Shown here: positions 50,385 through 62,817 of the stretch, piece after piece
Numbering within the stretch: the first letter of the stretch is position 1
Layout: every line of letters begins with the position of its first letter
Assembly (NCBI GenBank): GCA_034008185.1
Contig: CM067082.1
Coordinates: 83,017,684 to 83,081,683 of the forward strand
Origin: Gorsachius magnificus
Lineage: Eukaryota; Chordata; Aves; Pelecaniformes; Ardeidae
Reading direction: 5' to 3'
DNA: 64,000 nt
Made by a program: the position numbers and the translations under genes
The notes under the pieces: generated by a model
The model's database searches: none
What the model saw: the letters and a program-made list of their open reading frames with translations, nothing else
Told to the model about the DNA's origin: nothing

Positions 50385-50825
50385 CATGGCATTTGTGAAG
50401 CCACATCTAAGTGTACCATGTCCAGTGGTACAAGAGGAGCACTGACGTTACTAGCACAAGTCCAGCAGAAGGACACTGCGTACCAGGAGAGGACGGGAGA
50501 GCTGGGTTTGTCCAGCCTGAAGAAGAGAAGGCTGAGAAGGAGACCTTGCTGCTATCTGCAACTACCTAACGGCTGCCTGCAAGAAATACAGAGCCAAAGT
50601 CTTCTTGGAAGGGCATGGTGAAAGGATGAGGAGCACCAAACAGAAGTTACCTCCAAAGAAATCCCAATTAGAATTAGGAAACAGTTCTCACAGGGGTGGT
50701 GCTCAAACCATCTCCCACAGAGATGTGCAGAACTCTCCCAGACGAAGCCTTGCTCTGGCTTTGAAGCCAGTTGTGCTTTGGGTAGGGACTGGGCCTTAAC
50801 AAACTTAATTGTTGTGTGATTCTAT
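50385..50825 (+). mobile_element. Diverged CR1 LINE 3' end
   Basis: Recognisable CR1 landmarks occur in order: GTGAAGCCACATCTAAGTGT, GTCCAGCAGAAGGACACTGC, TTTGTCCAGCCTGAAGAAGA and GAAGGCTGAGAAGGAGACCT. A decayed tail (TGTGTGATTCTATG) ends at about 50825. Substitutions and indels throughout indicate an old copy. Confidence 0.82.
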
Positions 50826-51294
50826 GCTTTATTCATAGGTACACCTGATTTTATTTCTTATTTACACGTGTATCTGCAGTTCAGGCAAGTATAACTGTAA
50901 TCACCATTGTCCAACACCTCCCATTACAAGACCCCGTTTCACTTGCTTGTAATGTTACGAGGTGACAATTGCTTAGGTTGAAATTGTCAGAGATGTGGCA
51001 TCTTTTCTTTCAGTAGGTTCATCTCTTTCCCTTTGCCGTTCCAATTTACATGCTCTAACTGTTTTGAAAGAATGAGATTTCTGAAGAAGTCATGACTGAG
51101 AGCCAGGTGGTGGCTTGGAAATCGGGCAGCGTCTCTGGCAGATGTGGCTTAGGGGTTTATTGGGCAACTGACGCTCAAGCTACGCGCAAACTGGATTCCC
51201 TTGGCCCTGTCCTAGTACACACTGGCATCTGTATCTCAAAGAACCAGAGCCTGAGGATGGAAAGGAGTATGCTAATGTTTGGTTTAAGTGTTAG

Positions 51295-51363
51295 GTGGTT
51301 CCGAGAGGAGCAGGGAGTTGGACTGGATGATCCTTATGAGTCCCAACTCAAGATATTCTATGA
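51295..51363 (+). mobile_element. CR1 LINE terminal fragment
   Basis: AGCAGGGAGTTGGACTGGAT, then GATCCTTATGAGTCCCAACT and AAGATATTCTATGAA, match the last roughly 70 bases of a CR1 subfamily. Only the extreme 3' end is left. Confidence 0.88.
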
Positions 51364-52204
51364 ACAAGATCCACACTGAAGCTCAGCTCTTGGATCTCCT
51401 TTCTGTAGTGGTCCTCTTTTCCAGAGGGTGGCACTGACAGCCATGTGTGGGTGTTTTGAGTATCAGCTGGTGTTGGTGGGAGCCCTGCTCCACCACCTCC
51501 AAAATCTGGCCCCAGCCCGCAGGGTTTGGTGCCCAGAGGATGCCTGTGGCTCGCATGGTAGCTCTGCATCCACACACCGGGGACAGAGCCCAACCTCTCG
51601 GTGTCAGGAAGATCAATCAGGCAATTACAAACTGAGATGGGAGAGCAGGTCCAAAAGGAAGTAGGTCCTTGCCCTCTGCCACCTGCAGAAGGCCAGTGCC
51701 TCTGAAATCGCTGCTCTTTGAAGTCAACTGCACCATGCTTGCTTAAAATGGCTACGACCTTCACACAGCCCTCTCCGTGCTTCTTTAGCTACATCAGGTG
51801 AAAACCATATTTGAAATGAAGCTGACGGGGCCCCAGGACATGAGCAGGCCCTCTGGCATAAATGTCCATGTTGTTCTTTTTGGAGCCTGTCCTCTAATGC
51901 TTTAAGGCACACGGCAGCACTTGCAATGGACAGTCATACCCAAAGGACCATCACTCTCACTTGTGAACCCTTCATGAACCAGGAAAAAGAATCAATAAGC
52001 GGTTTAAAAAACCCAACAAAATCATATTTCATCTCCTCTGTGTCAGCAGATCTGCAGAGCAGGTTTAGGGTTGTTTTGCATCTGGGCTAAAAAGAAAAAA
52101 AAAAAGTTAAAATTGCAGCGTAGGATTCCCTCTAGGGGATTAGGTTTCATTTTAAAACTTTAAACAAACATGGAAATCTTAGCATAAGCTTCTTGAAGAT
52201 TAAG
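51364..52204. other. Intergenic, nothing recognised
   Basis: No named feature. An A-tract lies near 52091-52105. Confidence 0.55.
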
Positions 52205-52500
52205 CATTCTGGCATGAGCCTAGGAAGAAAGAGCATGAGGCTGGGACTTGGGAGACTTCAGGATTACCGTCTCCTCTACCACTGTGCAACCTGCGGTGGG
52301 ACCATCTCCTGCTTCACTGAAGGCAGATCTTCTAGGCTAACTTCTGCCTTCCGATATCAGTGGGAGCTGAGGACTAAAATACTGTTAGAAGATCTGTTTG
52401 CTCGGCTCTCTCTTTCGTTGCCGCCCGCTCATCTTCTAGGTGTTGCAAAAGCTGTGGGATGAGGACTGATCCCTACGTCTTTGTGAAATGCTGAGCTCTG
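52205..52500 (+). mobile_element. Ancient MIR/CORE-type SINE
   Basis: GAGCATGAGGCTGGGACTTG, GGAGACTTCAGGATTACCGT and TCTCCTCTACCACTGTGCAA follow the MIR box-B and core consensus. GGATGAGGACTGATCCCTAC followed by GTCTTTGTGAAATGCTGAGC resembles the MIR tail. The middle (about 52330-52440) does not match and may be inserted or highly diverged. Family call is from memory of the amniote consensus. Confidence 0.6.
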
Positions 52501-54161
52501 ACCTTTATTGCTCTTCTCTGAGGGATGTAAAAAGGACCCGAGTCACCAGGTGCTGGTGTCCCTGCTTCTGCCACGTCTGGTATTGCTGGCCACAGCTTGA
52601 GGTCTGTAGAGAGCCCCACCAGTGTTCATGACCCTGGGTGGGCTATGATGAGCTGCAACCAGGGGCTGCAGCGAGGCTCAAACACTTCTCCATGTCATGT
52701 TGCGTGACGGGGGCCGGAGCCCTGAGCCTTCTGGGAGCCACCGGCAGCAGGGCCCGTCCCCGGCATGCGCAGCCCTGCTCTGTGCACAGCTCTGCACACG
52801 TGCGTGCAGGTCCACAGCACAGGTGGGAGGAGGTATATAAATTAGGTGTCCCCTCCTTTACATTTTAAATGAAAGAATGTGAGGCTAAGCTTGGCTGGAA
52901 CAAAAGAAACCCGCCGTGTCGGACTGCATGCTCCTGCTGCCACTGAAGGCCACGGCAGAGTTGCCACGCACTCAGTCCTGCAGCCCAGAGTGGCACCAGT
53001 GACCCCCACGCCGTGTCTGACTTGATCCCTTCTCTGGACAGAGCAAAACATTGTGCGTGGCCACATCGCCGCCAACCCTGGGGACAAAGGTTGGCCAATG
53101 CACGTGTTTGGGCGGCAGGAGCGGGTTTTCTCCTCCTCTTTGATGTGACATAAATGGGAATGACCCAGGGTTTATGAATCCCAGGTGGAAAAAGTCAGGA
53201 GTGGAAAGCAGGGTCGGCCGAGAAGTTGCAGACCTGACAAGCAATTTATATTTTCTTTTGCAAGATTCATTTTGGGCACGGGACGTGTGGGCTTTCGTTA
53301 CCTTAGAGCAAGGGCTGGTCATCTGTCCTGTGAGTGAAATGGCCTGTCCCCATGTAGCTCAAGAACAAAATCGAGGTGGCCACAGACCTGTTTCAGCTTC
53401 TGACCTCATTTTCCTCACGCTTTGTGAGAAAAAGGGGGTTGTTCCCTGTTTGCCCAACCAAGCAAGCGGTGTTTGGTATGTGTATCTGTATACAGTTGGG
53501 CAGGGAGAGGTATGTATGGTGTACAAATACACTCATGCTCGCAATACAGCTTTGATTGCACAGTTGTATCGCAGATGGAGGTAACACCAAACAATGTTGT
53601 GTAACAACAGAAGGTTTTTGGAGTTATGCAACTGTTGGATCCTGTACTGGAGATCAAGGAACTCCAGATAATTGATTTCAGGTAACAAAGCACGCCCTAG
53701 ACACTGGAAACTCTGTACGTTATGTACACACACCACCCCCCACCCCCCGAAACTGTCCCGGCATAGGTGACAACATTTTAATTTGTTTCTCATCAAGATT
53801 AATGTGCTTGGCGTAATCGAGGGAACAAAGATAACAAGGCTGAATTCATACTTGGTGTCTACTCTAGTGGCACATGTATGGCACCTAACAGCCTTTCACG
53901 GAGGTCCCATCTCCCTGTGAGCAACAGGGGAAAAAAAAAGTCAAAGCAGCAGCAAAATCCCAGCTAAGAGCATCAGACGATGGGGATGTCTCAACAAAGC
54001 AAACTTTTGCACGTGGTTACAGTGAAGCCTAAATTTCCCACTTTGAAGAGCCAGGGGAAGCAACCCCTGTCAAACCTGGCTTCCCCAAGACAGATCAGGT
54101 GTATCTGGGACCAATCATGCTGCCACAGGAGCACATCCTAGGCCAAAAAAGAAAAAAGGGG
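52501..54161. other. Intergenic, nothing recognised
   Basis: No gene or repeat could be assigned. A C-rich stretch lies near 53733-53747. Confidence 0.55.
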
Positions 54162-54234
54162 GGGAATAAAAAAGTTGGCTACTCCTATTTATAAAGGGAG
54201 GGAGGGAATTAAAAAGTTGGCTGCTCCTATTTAT
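54162..54234 (+). repeat. 42-base tandem duplication with MEF2-like core
   Basis: Two 31-base copies at 54162-54192 and 54204-54234 match at 29 positions. Each holds AAAAAGTTGGCT and CTCCTATTTAT. The first copy contains CTATTTATAA, an exact fit to the MEF2 consensus YTAWWWWTAR; the second does not, because TATTTAT is followed by CT. Confidence 0.88.
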
Positions 54235-57200
54235 CTGGCTTCTAGAAAGAGCAACGTTTTAGAAGCAGCGCCCTGGTGACCTCTGGCTTTGAATCCTTTC
54301 CCCTTTGCTTCTGGGAAAAAAAACACCCACTGTAACGCCCTTGCAATTGCAGCATCTTGGTTTTTTTTCTGGGAGAGAGACAAAGTTGCTATCTTCTGAT
54401 ATGTCCCCCATAGAGTCTCTTCTAGATCTCCATCGCCAGCAGAGACGCCTGGATTCAGCTGGGAGCCCCACTAGACCAGACTAGGAGAGTTGAAGACTTT
54501 TCCCTGCATGACAGACATGGCAAGGCTTTTAGCAAATGCTTCCACAGTCAGAGTTGGCAGCCTCTCCCCTTGCTGCAGAAACACCCCTGCAAGGCAGCAC
54601 TGGTAGAAATCATAATTTGGGGTTTTGTAAGCCAAATGCAAAAAAAAATCCCCTCCAGCCCTAAAAAAAACAAGGGTAGGGTTACACAGGAACCCAAGTT
54701 ACTCTGCAGCAAAATCAGAAAATTATTTCTGCCGTGCATGGGAAGCCACAGAGAGCCTGGCGCCAGACTCAGGTGGGAAAAATGACCAAGAAAGAAACCG
54801 CACTCCCAAGTGAACCCTTCAGCCACAGATTTCAGCCTTCAGCCACCAAATGCCCTGCTAAGGTGATGTTCACGAAGATGGGGACGTCCACTGTTCTGAT
54901 AAGAGGTTTATTTGCCCCTGGAGTGGTAGCGTGAAACTCATGCAGATATTATTAATTGCCATTGGGTCTCAGGACTTATGCATTACTGTAGTAAAAACTG
55001 AAGTCAGGAGTTGCCCTCCGTTACAAGAGAGGATTCCAGTGAAGTTGTGCGATTTCGCCCCTCGATTGCAGTCCATGCATTTTGTATCAGCTCCCTGTGA
55101 TTAAATCAAGCATGCAGCATGGTTTGGTAATAGGACAGCCTGAGCTTTTTGTAAAACGTCTTGGCAAGAAAGAATTTTTCTCAAAATATACAGTGAAAAC
55201 AGCAGGGGTTTTTCCATAACCATGAAATAATTGTTCTAGATATATTACTGTACCAAACAGAACCTGTTCTCTTTATACCTTTTGTTTCTTGGTAAACACA
55301 GCGCTCACTGCAATGGGGAACATTTGAAAGGCAAAAATCTTGCGATGGAAGATGTTATCCAAAGGGTTTTTGCGTTTATAGGCCACATTACTGACACTTG
55401 TTCTGTGTTTTGTGACAAGCTTGGAGAATAATACATTACCAGGAAAAATGTTTCTATTCCAAGAAAAGGGTTTATGCCCCTCAGTCAGAACCTGGCGGTA
55501 CTTACTAAAGCTGGTCAGAAGAAATAGTCTTCTGCGTATTTTGTAAAAGCTTTGAATCGTTTTTACTTCCCTGCGTTGTTTGGGTATTTTTTTTACTTTT
55601 CTTAAAAAACTTTGCAAAAACCCTTTCCAAATCCTGAGATTCAGGTTTGGGTTTTTTTTAGAAGCAGCACCAAAGCCAGAGAAGGACGTTACCAGGAGTC
55701 ACAACGTACCAGTCCAAATCCACGCTCTGCCTCCGGCAGGCCAAATTCCCATTAGCACTTGAGGTGCAGCCAGCCGTACGATTCTTGTTTTCCTTTTTGT
55801 CCTTTTTTTTTTTTTTTTTGAGCTGATTCACCGCCTTTGTCCTCCCCATACACCGGGTCAGCTTAAGGTTTGTGGCCAAACGAAAGTAATAAAGTCTCCG
55901 AGCTGATCCCCTAAGGAACGCTTTAGGCTGTTCTGCCGGGAGCGGGAAGCATCGCTCCTGCTACAGAGCAAGTTACACGGTTGCGTGTGTTGCAGCTGGG
56001 ATAGAGAGGTTAGAAAACTGCTTTCAGACAGTTCATGTTGCGTGAGTTCGGTGTATGTGGAAGGCGGCAAAAAACCCCCATGTTATAATTTCTTGTCTCC
56101 CTCATTTTCTTCTTTTCAAACCCCAAATGACCCAGACAGAAAGAAAAGCGCCTGCGCTTTGCTCACCCGCAATTAGGAAGGAAACAAGTTCAAACTGCGT
56201 GTGTTTGTGTGTGGCAAAGGGAGGACTCGTGCTCCACACTCTGCCCCCGAAATTACGGCTAATGGGACTAAATAGTGTTTTGCAACCAGGCTCTTGGCAA
56301 GCGATAAACTACTATTGGAAGGCGCGCCTGCACACTACCACCAAAATGCCAGCGTGCTTTTGCATGTATCATGCTATTGTTATTCTAATGGAAAATAACT
56401 AGCTGTAAACAAATGATATGACTCGATACAGCCCTTTAATGAGTCTAGCTGCATATCTAGTGGTAGGTAAAAGGTAAAACAACAACAGCGCTTAGACAAG
56501 TCATTTCTGGACCCATTGCAAGCGATTTGCAAGCACAGGCAGTCCCGGTTTTGCAATCGCGCTCATCTTTGTTTCCTTCGAACCCTGAATCTTCTTGCCA
56601 ACGTCAAAGTGCTCCGGCTTCTTTGTTGAAATGGTTTGCCTTTGCCTAGCTCTCTTGCTCTGGCTGTGCTTGCGCAAGCGTCGATAAATGTTTAACTCCA
56701 TTGAAGCTTATAGCCTGGAGTAAAAGAGAAACGCAAGTCTCCTATGGACAGGGATTAATATTGTCACCTAAATTTGCCCTTTTAATTACTAAGTGGAGAA
56801 ATTTAGCGTTATGTTTACCTGGAGGTGCTACTTTTGTTAGGTGCTTCGCAAATGCCTGAAGTTGCCGCTGTAAGCTTCACCAGGCAATTTTAGCAAACCA
56901 GAGCATGTTTCTGAGCCCGTGCCTCCCTGCTTACCCCACTGCCTCATGTTTTTGTAATCTCCCCTACCCGTAGGGAACCGCCTGGCAGACGGCTGCGGCA
57001 TATGGGGATCCTGACAAACAAAAATGAAAGCAAAGGGATGGACTCAGAGGGCACCCGTTGTGCAACACCTCACCAGTTTGAGCTGCAGGAGCCAAAAGGT
57101 GCGCGGGTGTTGGGCAGGGAGTTCAATGAGGGGGGAATAGGGCACAAACTGCGGGAGCCATCAGGAGCCCCTGCCTCACTGTAAAGAAAGAGGAACCTGC

Positions 57201-59400
57201 GTGCCAGCAAGCGGTCGTGGAGTAAAGTGGTACCCCTACACCTAGGTCGTCGGGAAAAACCAAAAAAAGCCTGGCAGTGGAAAGGGTATGCAGCGTGGTT
57301 TGAGGGATGAGGCGAGGCAGTCAGTTTGTCCCAGCTCCTTGTATCTACGGGTTCAGGACAGGCACAGGATTTTGCATTATAGGACAGCCCAGCGTAAGAA
57401 GGGACTTGGCCCCGTCTGTCGTGGGCACCCGCGGGGACCCCGGTGCGGAGGCACGGCGAGCCCCCAGCACGCTGTGGCTTGCTGGGGGTGGCAGGAGAAA
57501 GCCCGGGGTGAGGCAGCACTTGCTGGCTGCACCTCCCTGTGAATCTTAAGGCCTTTTTGAACCGATAGCCCGTTCCCTGGCCGTATTTCCTTAGCATGTT
57601 CCCTGGGGCTTTGGGGGCAAAACCCCAACACAAAACAAACCCAGCTGACACCGACACCTCCAGCACTGCGGCTTAGAAAATTATGCCGGCTCAACTGATC
57701 TTACCACTGGGAAAGACTGGCTTCTCCCAGAGCGGTGTCTGCTATAAGAGGAAAAAACAGAATAAGAACAGGGTGGAATAAGAAAAGAGGAAACACACAG
57801 CCTGTTTTACCGTAAGAGCTTGCCTCCGACAGCAGCGCGTGCGCCAGCCCACAGCACAGCCAGGGCGAGCCGGGGCCGACTGCCGGGCTTCTGCTTGCCC
57901 ACGGCTGCAGGCGCCTTGGAACGGGAGCAAAACCCTCTTCAAAGCCCAGCTTTGCCGTTTGGGGAAAGCTGGGCGCACCACGCTCTGCAAAATGTAGGTC
58001 AGGGCCACGGGTGATTCCTGGGGTGCTCTGCAGGGACTTGTCTGCTGAGGACAGCCCCCCGACGGACTCAACCAAAGTTGCGCAAAGCGAAAACCTATCA
58101 AGATCCTGTATAGCTGGCCTCCGTTTGTGGCGCTTATTCAATATTTGATGAATGTTAACTGCCTAACCTACTTTAGCCCTTTCGCATTGACTGGCTTTTC
58201 CGTTTTTCTTGATTATTGATGCATTTTGAGGAAGACAGAGTCTCGCGACAAAACAACGATCCTAGGTGTGAGGAATGAAAAATTTTAAAAAGAGATGCAA
58301 AAAAAGAAGAGAAAACAGAGGCAGCCCTGGAAAGAGGAAAGTGGCAAAGGAATATATAAATTCAGTAGCAGGACACTATCAGCAGTTTACAGCAGAGAGG
58401 AAACCGGCAATGTCTGGGGATGAAAGTGTATGGAGAATCTCATTAATTTTCAATCCCCTCCTAAAAAAAATTTGTATTTCACTCTGGGAATTGCACATGC
58501 ATGAATTTTATTGATACAAATATACGGAAGAATTACAGATGAACTTCATTTTCTATGAAAATGTTCATTGCAAAATTTTAAAATTCTGTACTAATTCAGA
58601 GTATATCTAGTTTTGCTGCCATAAATATCCTGAAAGAGGAAGAAAAGGGGTGCAAGGTGGGACCCCAGATGGCAGGAGGGTTTTTATGTGGCAGGGACCC
58701 CAGTAAGGTGAGTCGATGCACGGTTCTCCTTGTACCATTGAGAGCAGAGATTGCTGAGCCAAGGTGCTCTCGGGCCTTGTCAAAACCAGGGAGAATGGAT
58801 GAGAAGCAATGAAAAATAGCCCACAGTTCTCTTGGATGAAGCCCCACAACAGCCCTTGCTCCAGCATTTCAGAAGCCAGGGTTTGCTTTAATCAAGCGTA
58901 GTTCTCCTGAGCGGAGCTGCTCACGGCACGTCTGGGAATGGGTACCCGCAAGCTATTTTTCTTCCCTTTGTTATTAACAAAACGTGGTGGGGTTTGGGGT
59001 TTTTTTTCTCATCAGCCAAAGAGAAGAAACAAATGGTGGGTAAGTGGCAAAGAGCAGCCACTGGCCTTTACCAAAGACGATTGCAAATACCCGTACGTTG
59101 GCATTCCCGTCACCCGCTCCCCACCTCTCCCTGTGCTGCCTCGGGGATATCCCTGCTCCCCGGATCCAAAGGGCACAACAGCTCCGGCGTTAATTGTACG
59201 GCTGAGCACCGCGTTTCCTTAGGGCTGATTTACGTAGAAGAGCGTTTTTCACTCTGAACCGACTCCTTCCAATGCAAACGGCGCTGTGAAGGATCTGCCT
59301 CGCTGGCCCTGTGAGCTAGGGCGGGCATCGCGCGTCTGAGACGGCCGCGTTTGTGTGGATCTGTGGATGCCTGTATCTGTTGCGCTGGCTCTGCAAGCAA
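54235..59400. other. Intergenic, no gene recognised
   Basis: About 5 kb without nameable genes or repeats. It holds a T-tract at about 55803-55819, a basic-rich minus-strand open frame at 55273-55617 with no family signature, and a CpG-richer patch near 57420-57500. Non-coding conservation is possible but cannot be judged here. Confidence 0.5.
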
Positions 59401-60029
59401 AGCCTGGGCCGTGCTGCTTCTGTGAAACCCTCTGATTTATTGCTTTATTTTATTTATAGTGACAGGTCCCAGGGCATGATTCACTTATTTGCTCTCTAAA
59501 AGCTCCGCCTTTTTTTCCTTTAATTTTTCTCATCCCCCATTCCCAGCATGAGAGCAAAGTGTGCAGGAAGAGGGGACGTGGTGAGCCAACAGGCAGCGCG
59601 TACAAAGCATCGCCTCAGCAAGAAAAGGGCAAAGCATAAACCGAGATGGGATTAGCAAGGGACGCCAGGAAGGCCAGGTATCATTCTGTAGGTGCAGATC
59701 TCTACTCACTCACACGAGAAAGCTTTCCTTGCTTTCCTTTCTGTAGGAGAAGCACTTAGTGCCTTTCGGTTTCTACGTCTCTTCCCCAAAACACCAGTTG
59801 CGTGTGGGTGGATAGTGCGAATACCAGCGGCGGCAAAGGGCTAAGATAGGTGCCTCTAATAAGGAAGGGACAGGGGAAAGAGTTCATGCAGAAGTTAATT
59901 ATTTGCAAATTGGCAGCTATACTTCGACCTCAGATACTTGAAGACCCGGCTAATGACAGGTCTGGGCCATGAGTAGTTGTCTGTAAGACTTGATGGAGGA
60001 TGAGTCAAACCGTGACAGTCGAGAAGGAC
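59401..60029. other. Intergenic, nothing recognised
   Basis: A/T-rich patch at 59440-59530, then mixed sequence. No named feature. Confidence 0.5.
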
Positions 60030-60315
60030 AAATAGGGTGACTGCCTTTAAAACTGGGGGGAAAGGAGAAGCTGGGGAATGAAAGACTAGCCAACTGCATT
60101 TCAATGCTCAGGAAAACATTGGAGCAAATAATCAAACAGACGAGTTCGTATTTGATGATAAAAAGAACGAGCACTAAATGAGCTAGAGCAGATTTATTTC
60201 CTTTTCCAGCCAGTCACAGGTCCCACAGAAAGGAGAGAGGCCGTAAGCGGCACGTGTCTCGGCTTTCGAGTACTTTTGACAGTGTCTCTGATGTCATTCT
60301 CATCGTAAGTAAGCT
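60030..60315 (+). mobile_element. Ancient CR1-type LINE reverse-transcriptase fragment
   Basis: In broken frames it reads LGNERLANCISMLRKTLEQI then IKQ, matching the CR1 RT segment W/L-G-N-x-R-x-x-N...G-K-x-L-E-Q-I-I. About 200 bases later FDSVSDVILI corresponds to RT motif A (A-F-D-T-V-S-H-D-I-L), with the catalytic Asp kept. Frame breaks and divergence mark an old copy, much older than the 3'-end fragments elsewhere. Confidence 0.68.
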
Positions 60316-60879
60316 CAAAAGAGAGATTTGTGAGGGGGTGACAGAAAGCTTGTCGGAAAACCGCAGCAAGAGGGTGAGAGGCAGCGGGGCCCGGTGGTGA
60401 GATGTACCAGGAACAACAGGGCAGGGGGTGCTGGGGCTGGCACTGCCTGGCGTCGTTGCTGGTGCTGCCGCGGGGCGCAGGGACGCCGACCCCGTGGTGT
60501 GGGACGGGGATAAACAGAGGGTGCATTTCCGAGCAGGGACCAGTTCGTAGGAGACGGTGGTGTCAGGCGGGCACGATGGACAAACCCAGCTGGGCAGGAG
60601 CCTGGCTGGGAGGTGGCTGGGCAGGGTCTTGGCTCGCGAGCTCAAGCCCGGGAGCACCGTGTTTCTGAGGCAAAGGCAAATGCCGCGCTGGGATGCACAA
60701 ACATGGATAGAGCTTGCAAGGCGCGGGCAGGAACCCTTCTCCTCTGCCCCGCAGGGGCAGAGCTGCAGCTGGAAGTCAGGCACTTGGTTTTGGGGTATGG
60801 CACCCTGAAAAGAAGTGTGGCCTGGTCGGACACAGTGTGGGGGCTGACGGGGGGCCTGGAGAACATCACCTACGAGGAA
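60316..60879. other. Intergenic, G/C-rich, no gene recognised
   Basis: Open frames on both strands, including 243 codons on the minus strand over 60214-60945, overlap the old LINE fragment and lack domains. Composition explains them. Confidence 0.5.
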
Positions 60880-61245
60880 AGACCAAATGCAGTGCCGTTG
60901 TTCTGCTTGAAAGAAAGAAGAGTATTTCAACATGTGGGGCTGCAAAGCAGAAGGGAATTACTCTACTCTCTGCCTGTGGGGCAGCAGGGAAGTTTCTGCT
61001 TAGTCACTGGGAAATAATTATAGCTGGTAAGGGCAGCAAGGCAACAGAGGACAGCGATGGAGGCTCCACCGCCTCCGTCACTGCATATCTTCAAAGACAA
61101 ATAATATGTTGGAACAATGTGGGCACAGGTTATATATTATTATCTGCATTATACTAGAAGTAATATTTTTGTATGGTATGTATAATACCCTAAGTTGGTA
61201 AGAGACAGTAAATAGCCCACTGAGGTCTCTTCCAGCCTGCGTCCC
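60880..61245 (+). mobile_element. Possible ancient CR1 3' end
   Basis: GGAGGCTCCACCGCCTCCGT, CACTGCATATCTTCAAAGAC and ACTGAGGTCTCTTCCAGCCT resemble the terminal CR1 blocks (GGAxTCTCCATCxCTGG..., TTTTCAAGAxCAG, GAGGTCCCTTCCAGCCCT) in order and spacing. Divergence is high. Confidence 0.45.
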
Positions 61246-62817
61246 TTTACCGAGCACAGCTCGGTCGGAATTTCCACACGTTACGTGGCATTTGCAGGAG
61301 AAAAATCGCCCACACAGAGTGCAGCGTGAGGACCAAGTGGGAAGTATCCCCTACCGCAGTGCACTGCCCGTGCCCTCCAGGTCGTGGGACAAATCCAGAT
61401 TTGGGGTGTCCGTCAGAGGCTCCAGCGAGTCAAGATCTGTAGAGGGTGAACTGCAGCAGGGCAAAATCTGAACCACCCCTAAGTACTACACCAGCACAGG
61501 CCAGGGACCCTGGAGAAAGATTTGCCTATGGATCAGGGATGCAGCAAAACCAGTATCGTTTTGGGTTCGGAGCTCTTGGGGCAAGCGTTGCACTTGCTGT
61601 CAAATGCATCCTCATTTCTGAACAAAGTTTAAGTCCTTACCTAATCACGGGACTCCAGGAGCTGAAGCTTTAAGAAAAACAAAGTATTTTGTGGCTCATG
61701 CCATAGCTGTGGCCACTGAATGTGTCTGTGGTTGTCTCTTCTCCCTCTCATGTGCCTGGGGCAGCCTGAATTTAAGACGCGATTTGGAGGGTGGCCTCAG
61801 CTTCTCCAGTTTGCTCCTAAGGGGGCTGCTGGCAAGAAAAAAACAAACTGAAAATCTTTTTAGCTGTGGGTGCAGAGCTGGCCTGTGCCACCCTAATTTG
61901 TATCCCACTACAAACAGCGAACAGTGTTCTAGGAATTATGCTTTGAGCCCTAAAATTTTCACCAGCTAATGAAAGGAGTTTTGATAATTACGTCAAGCAT
62001 AAGGGAAACATCTCTATAGTTACTCAGTAACTAAGATACTTTGTCAACACAGAAGTGACAGGGTTCTTATTGCCTAGTTAGTTACTCCGAAAAATTGAAC
62101 TATTTACAAAAGAGGCATTCAATATATTGTATTTGCTAACGCCGCATTTCAGTGGTACGGCCATGGGAATCAAGGCTCCTTAATAGCCTAGGGTTTGTCA
62201 CGTTTGAATCACGGCGGAGCCCCTTTAGAGAAAAAATAATGCTCGCAGGGAATGTTTTATATATGTAAAGTGTATTTTATTGGATGGAGAATCAAGTTGA
62301 CTGAGTGAATCAGAGGACGCAGATATTGTAAAGTTACTGATCTTCGACTCCCAGTTTATTTCTAAAGACGTGCACCGCTGTGCAGGAACCTACACCACCA
62401 GCGGCATTTGAAGGCCCCAGAGTTCATTCAAGTCAGGGTAAAAAAAGAAATTTCTGGTAAATAGGGCAGAAGAGAGAGTAAAGGTTAATGCAGAGAGGCC
62501 CCCTCTGTCTGTGGGTCAGCAAAGTCGCCCCCTCCTAAGCACCAAGAAAATGAGAGCTGAGCTGTGAGAAAACAGCTATTTAGGAGGATCCTTTTAAACA
62601 TGGATGCTGGCATATTGCTGGGAGGTTGGCTCTTTCCAATGTCTCGCTACTGCCTTCTGATTTATTATATGTACCGTTCTCTTCCCCCACCCCTCCCCCT
62701 TTCAAAATAAATGAAATAGCTTAGCTGTGACGAGCAATACAAGGAAAGCATGCACGGAAGAGGTGAGCCTTTAGAGGATGAAATAAGCCACAGCAGTCGA
62801 TACTCTGCAGTTGGATT
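61246..62817. other. Intergenic, nothing recognised
   Basis: Mixed sequence turning A/T-rich after 61.9 kb. No named repeat or gene. Confidence 0.5.

Noticed and set aside
55273..55617. A 114-codon basic minus-strand protein
   Set aside because: No family signature and no splice or poly(A) context. An A/T-rich strand easily yields Lys/Arg/Phe-rich open frames.
57070..57666. A 198-codon minus-strand gene
   Set aside because: G/C-rich sequence with several overlapping open frames on both strands. No domain or exon borders.
60214..60945. A 243-codon minus-strand gene
   Set aside because: It lies antisense to an old LINE fragment, is Ser/Pro/Cys-rich by composition and has no domain.
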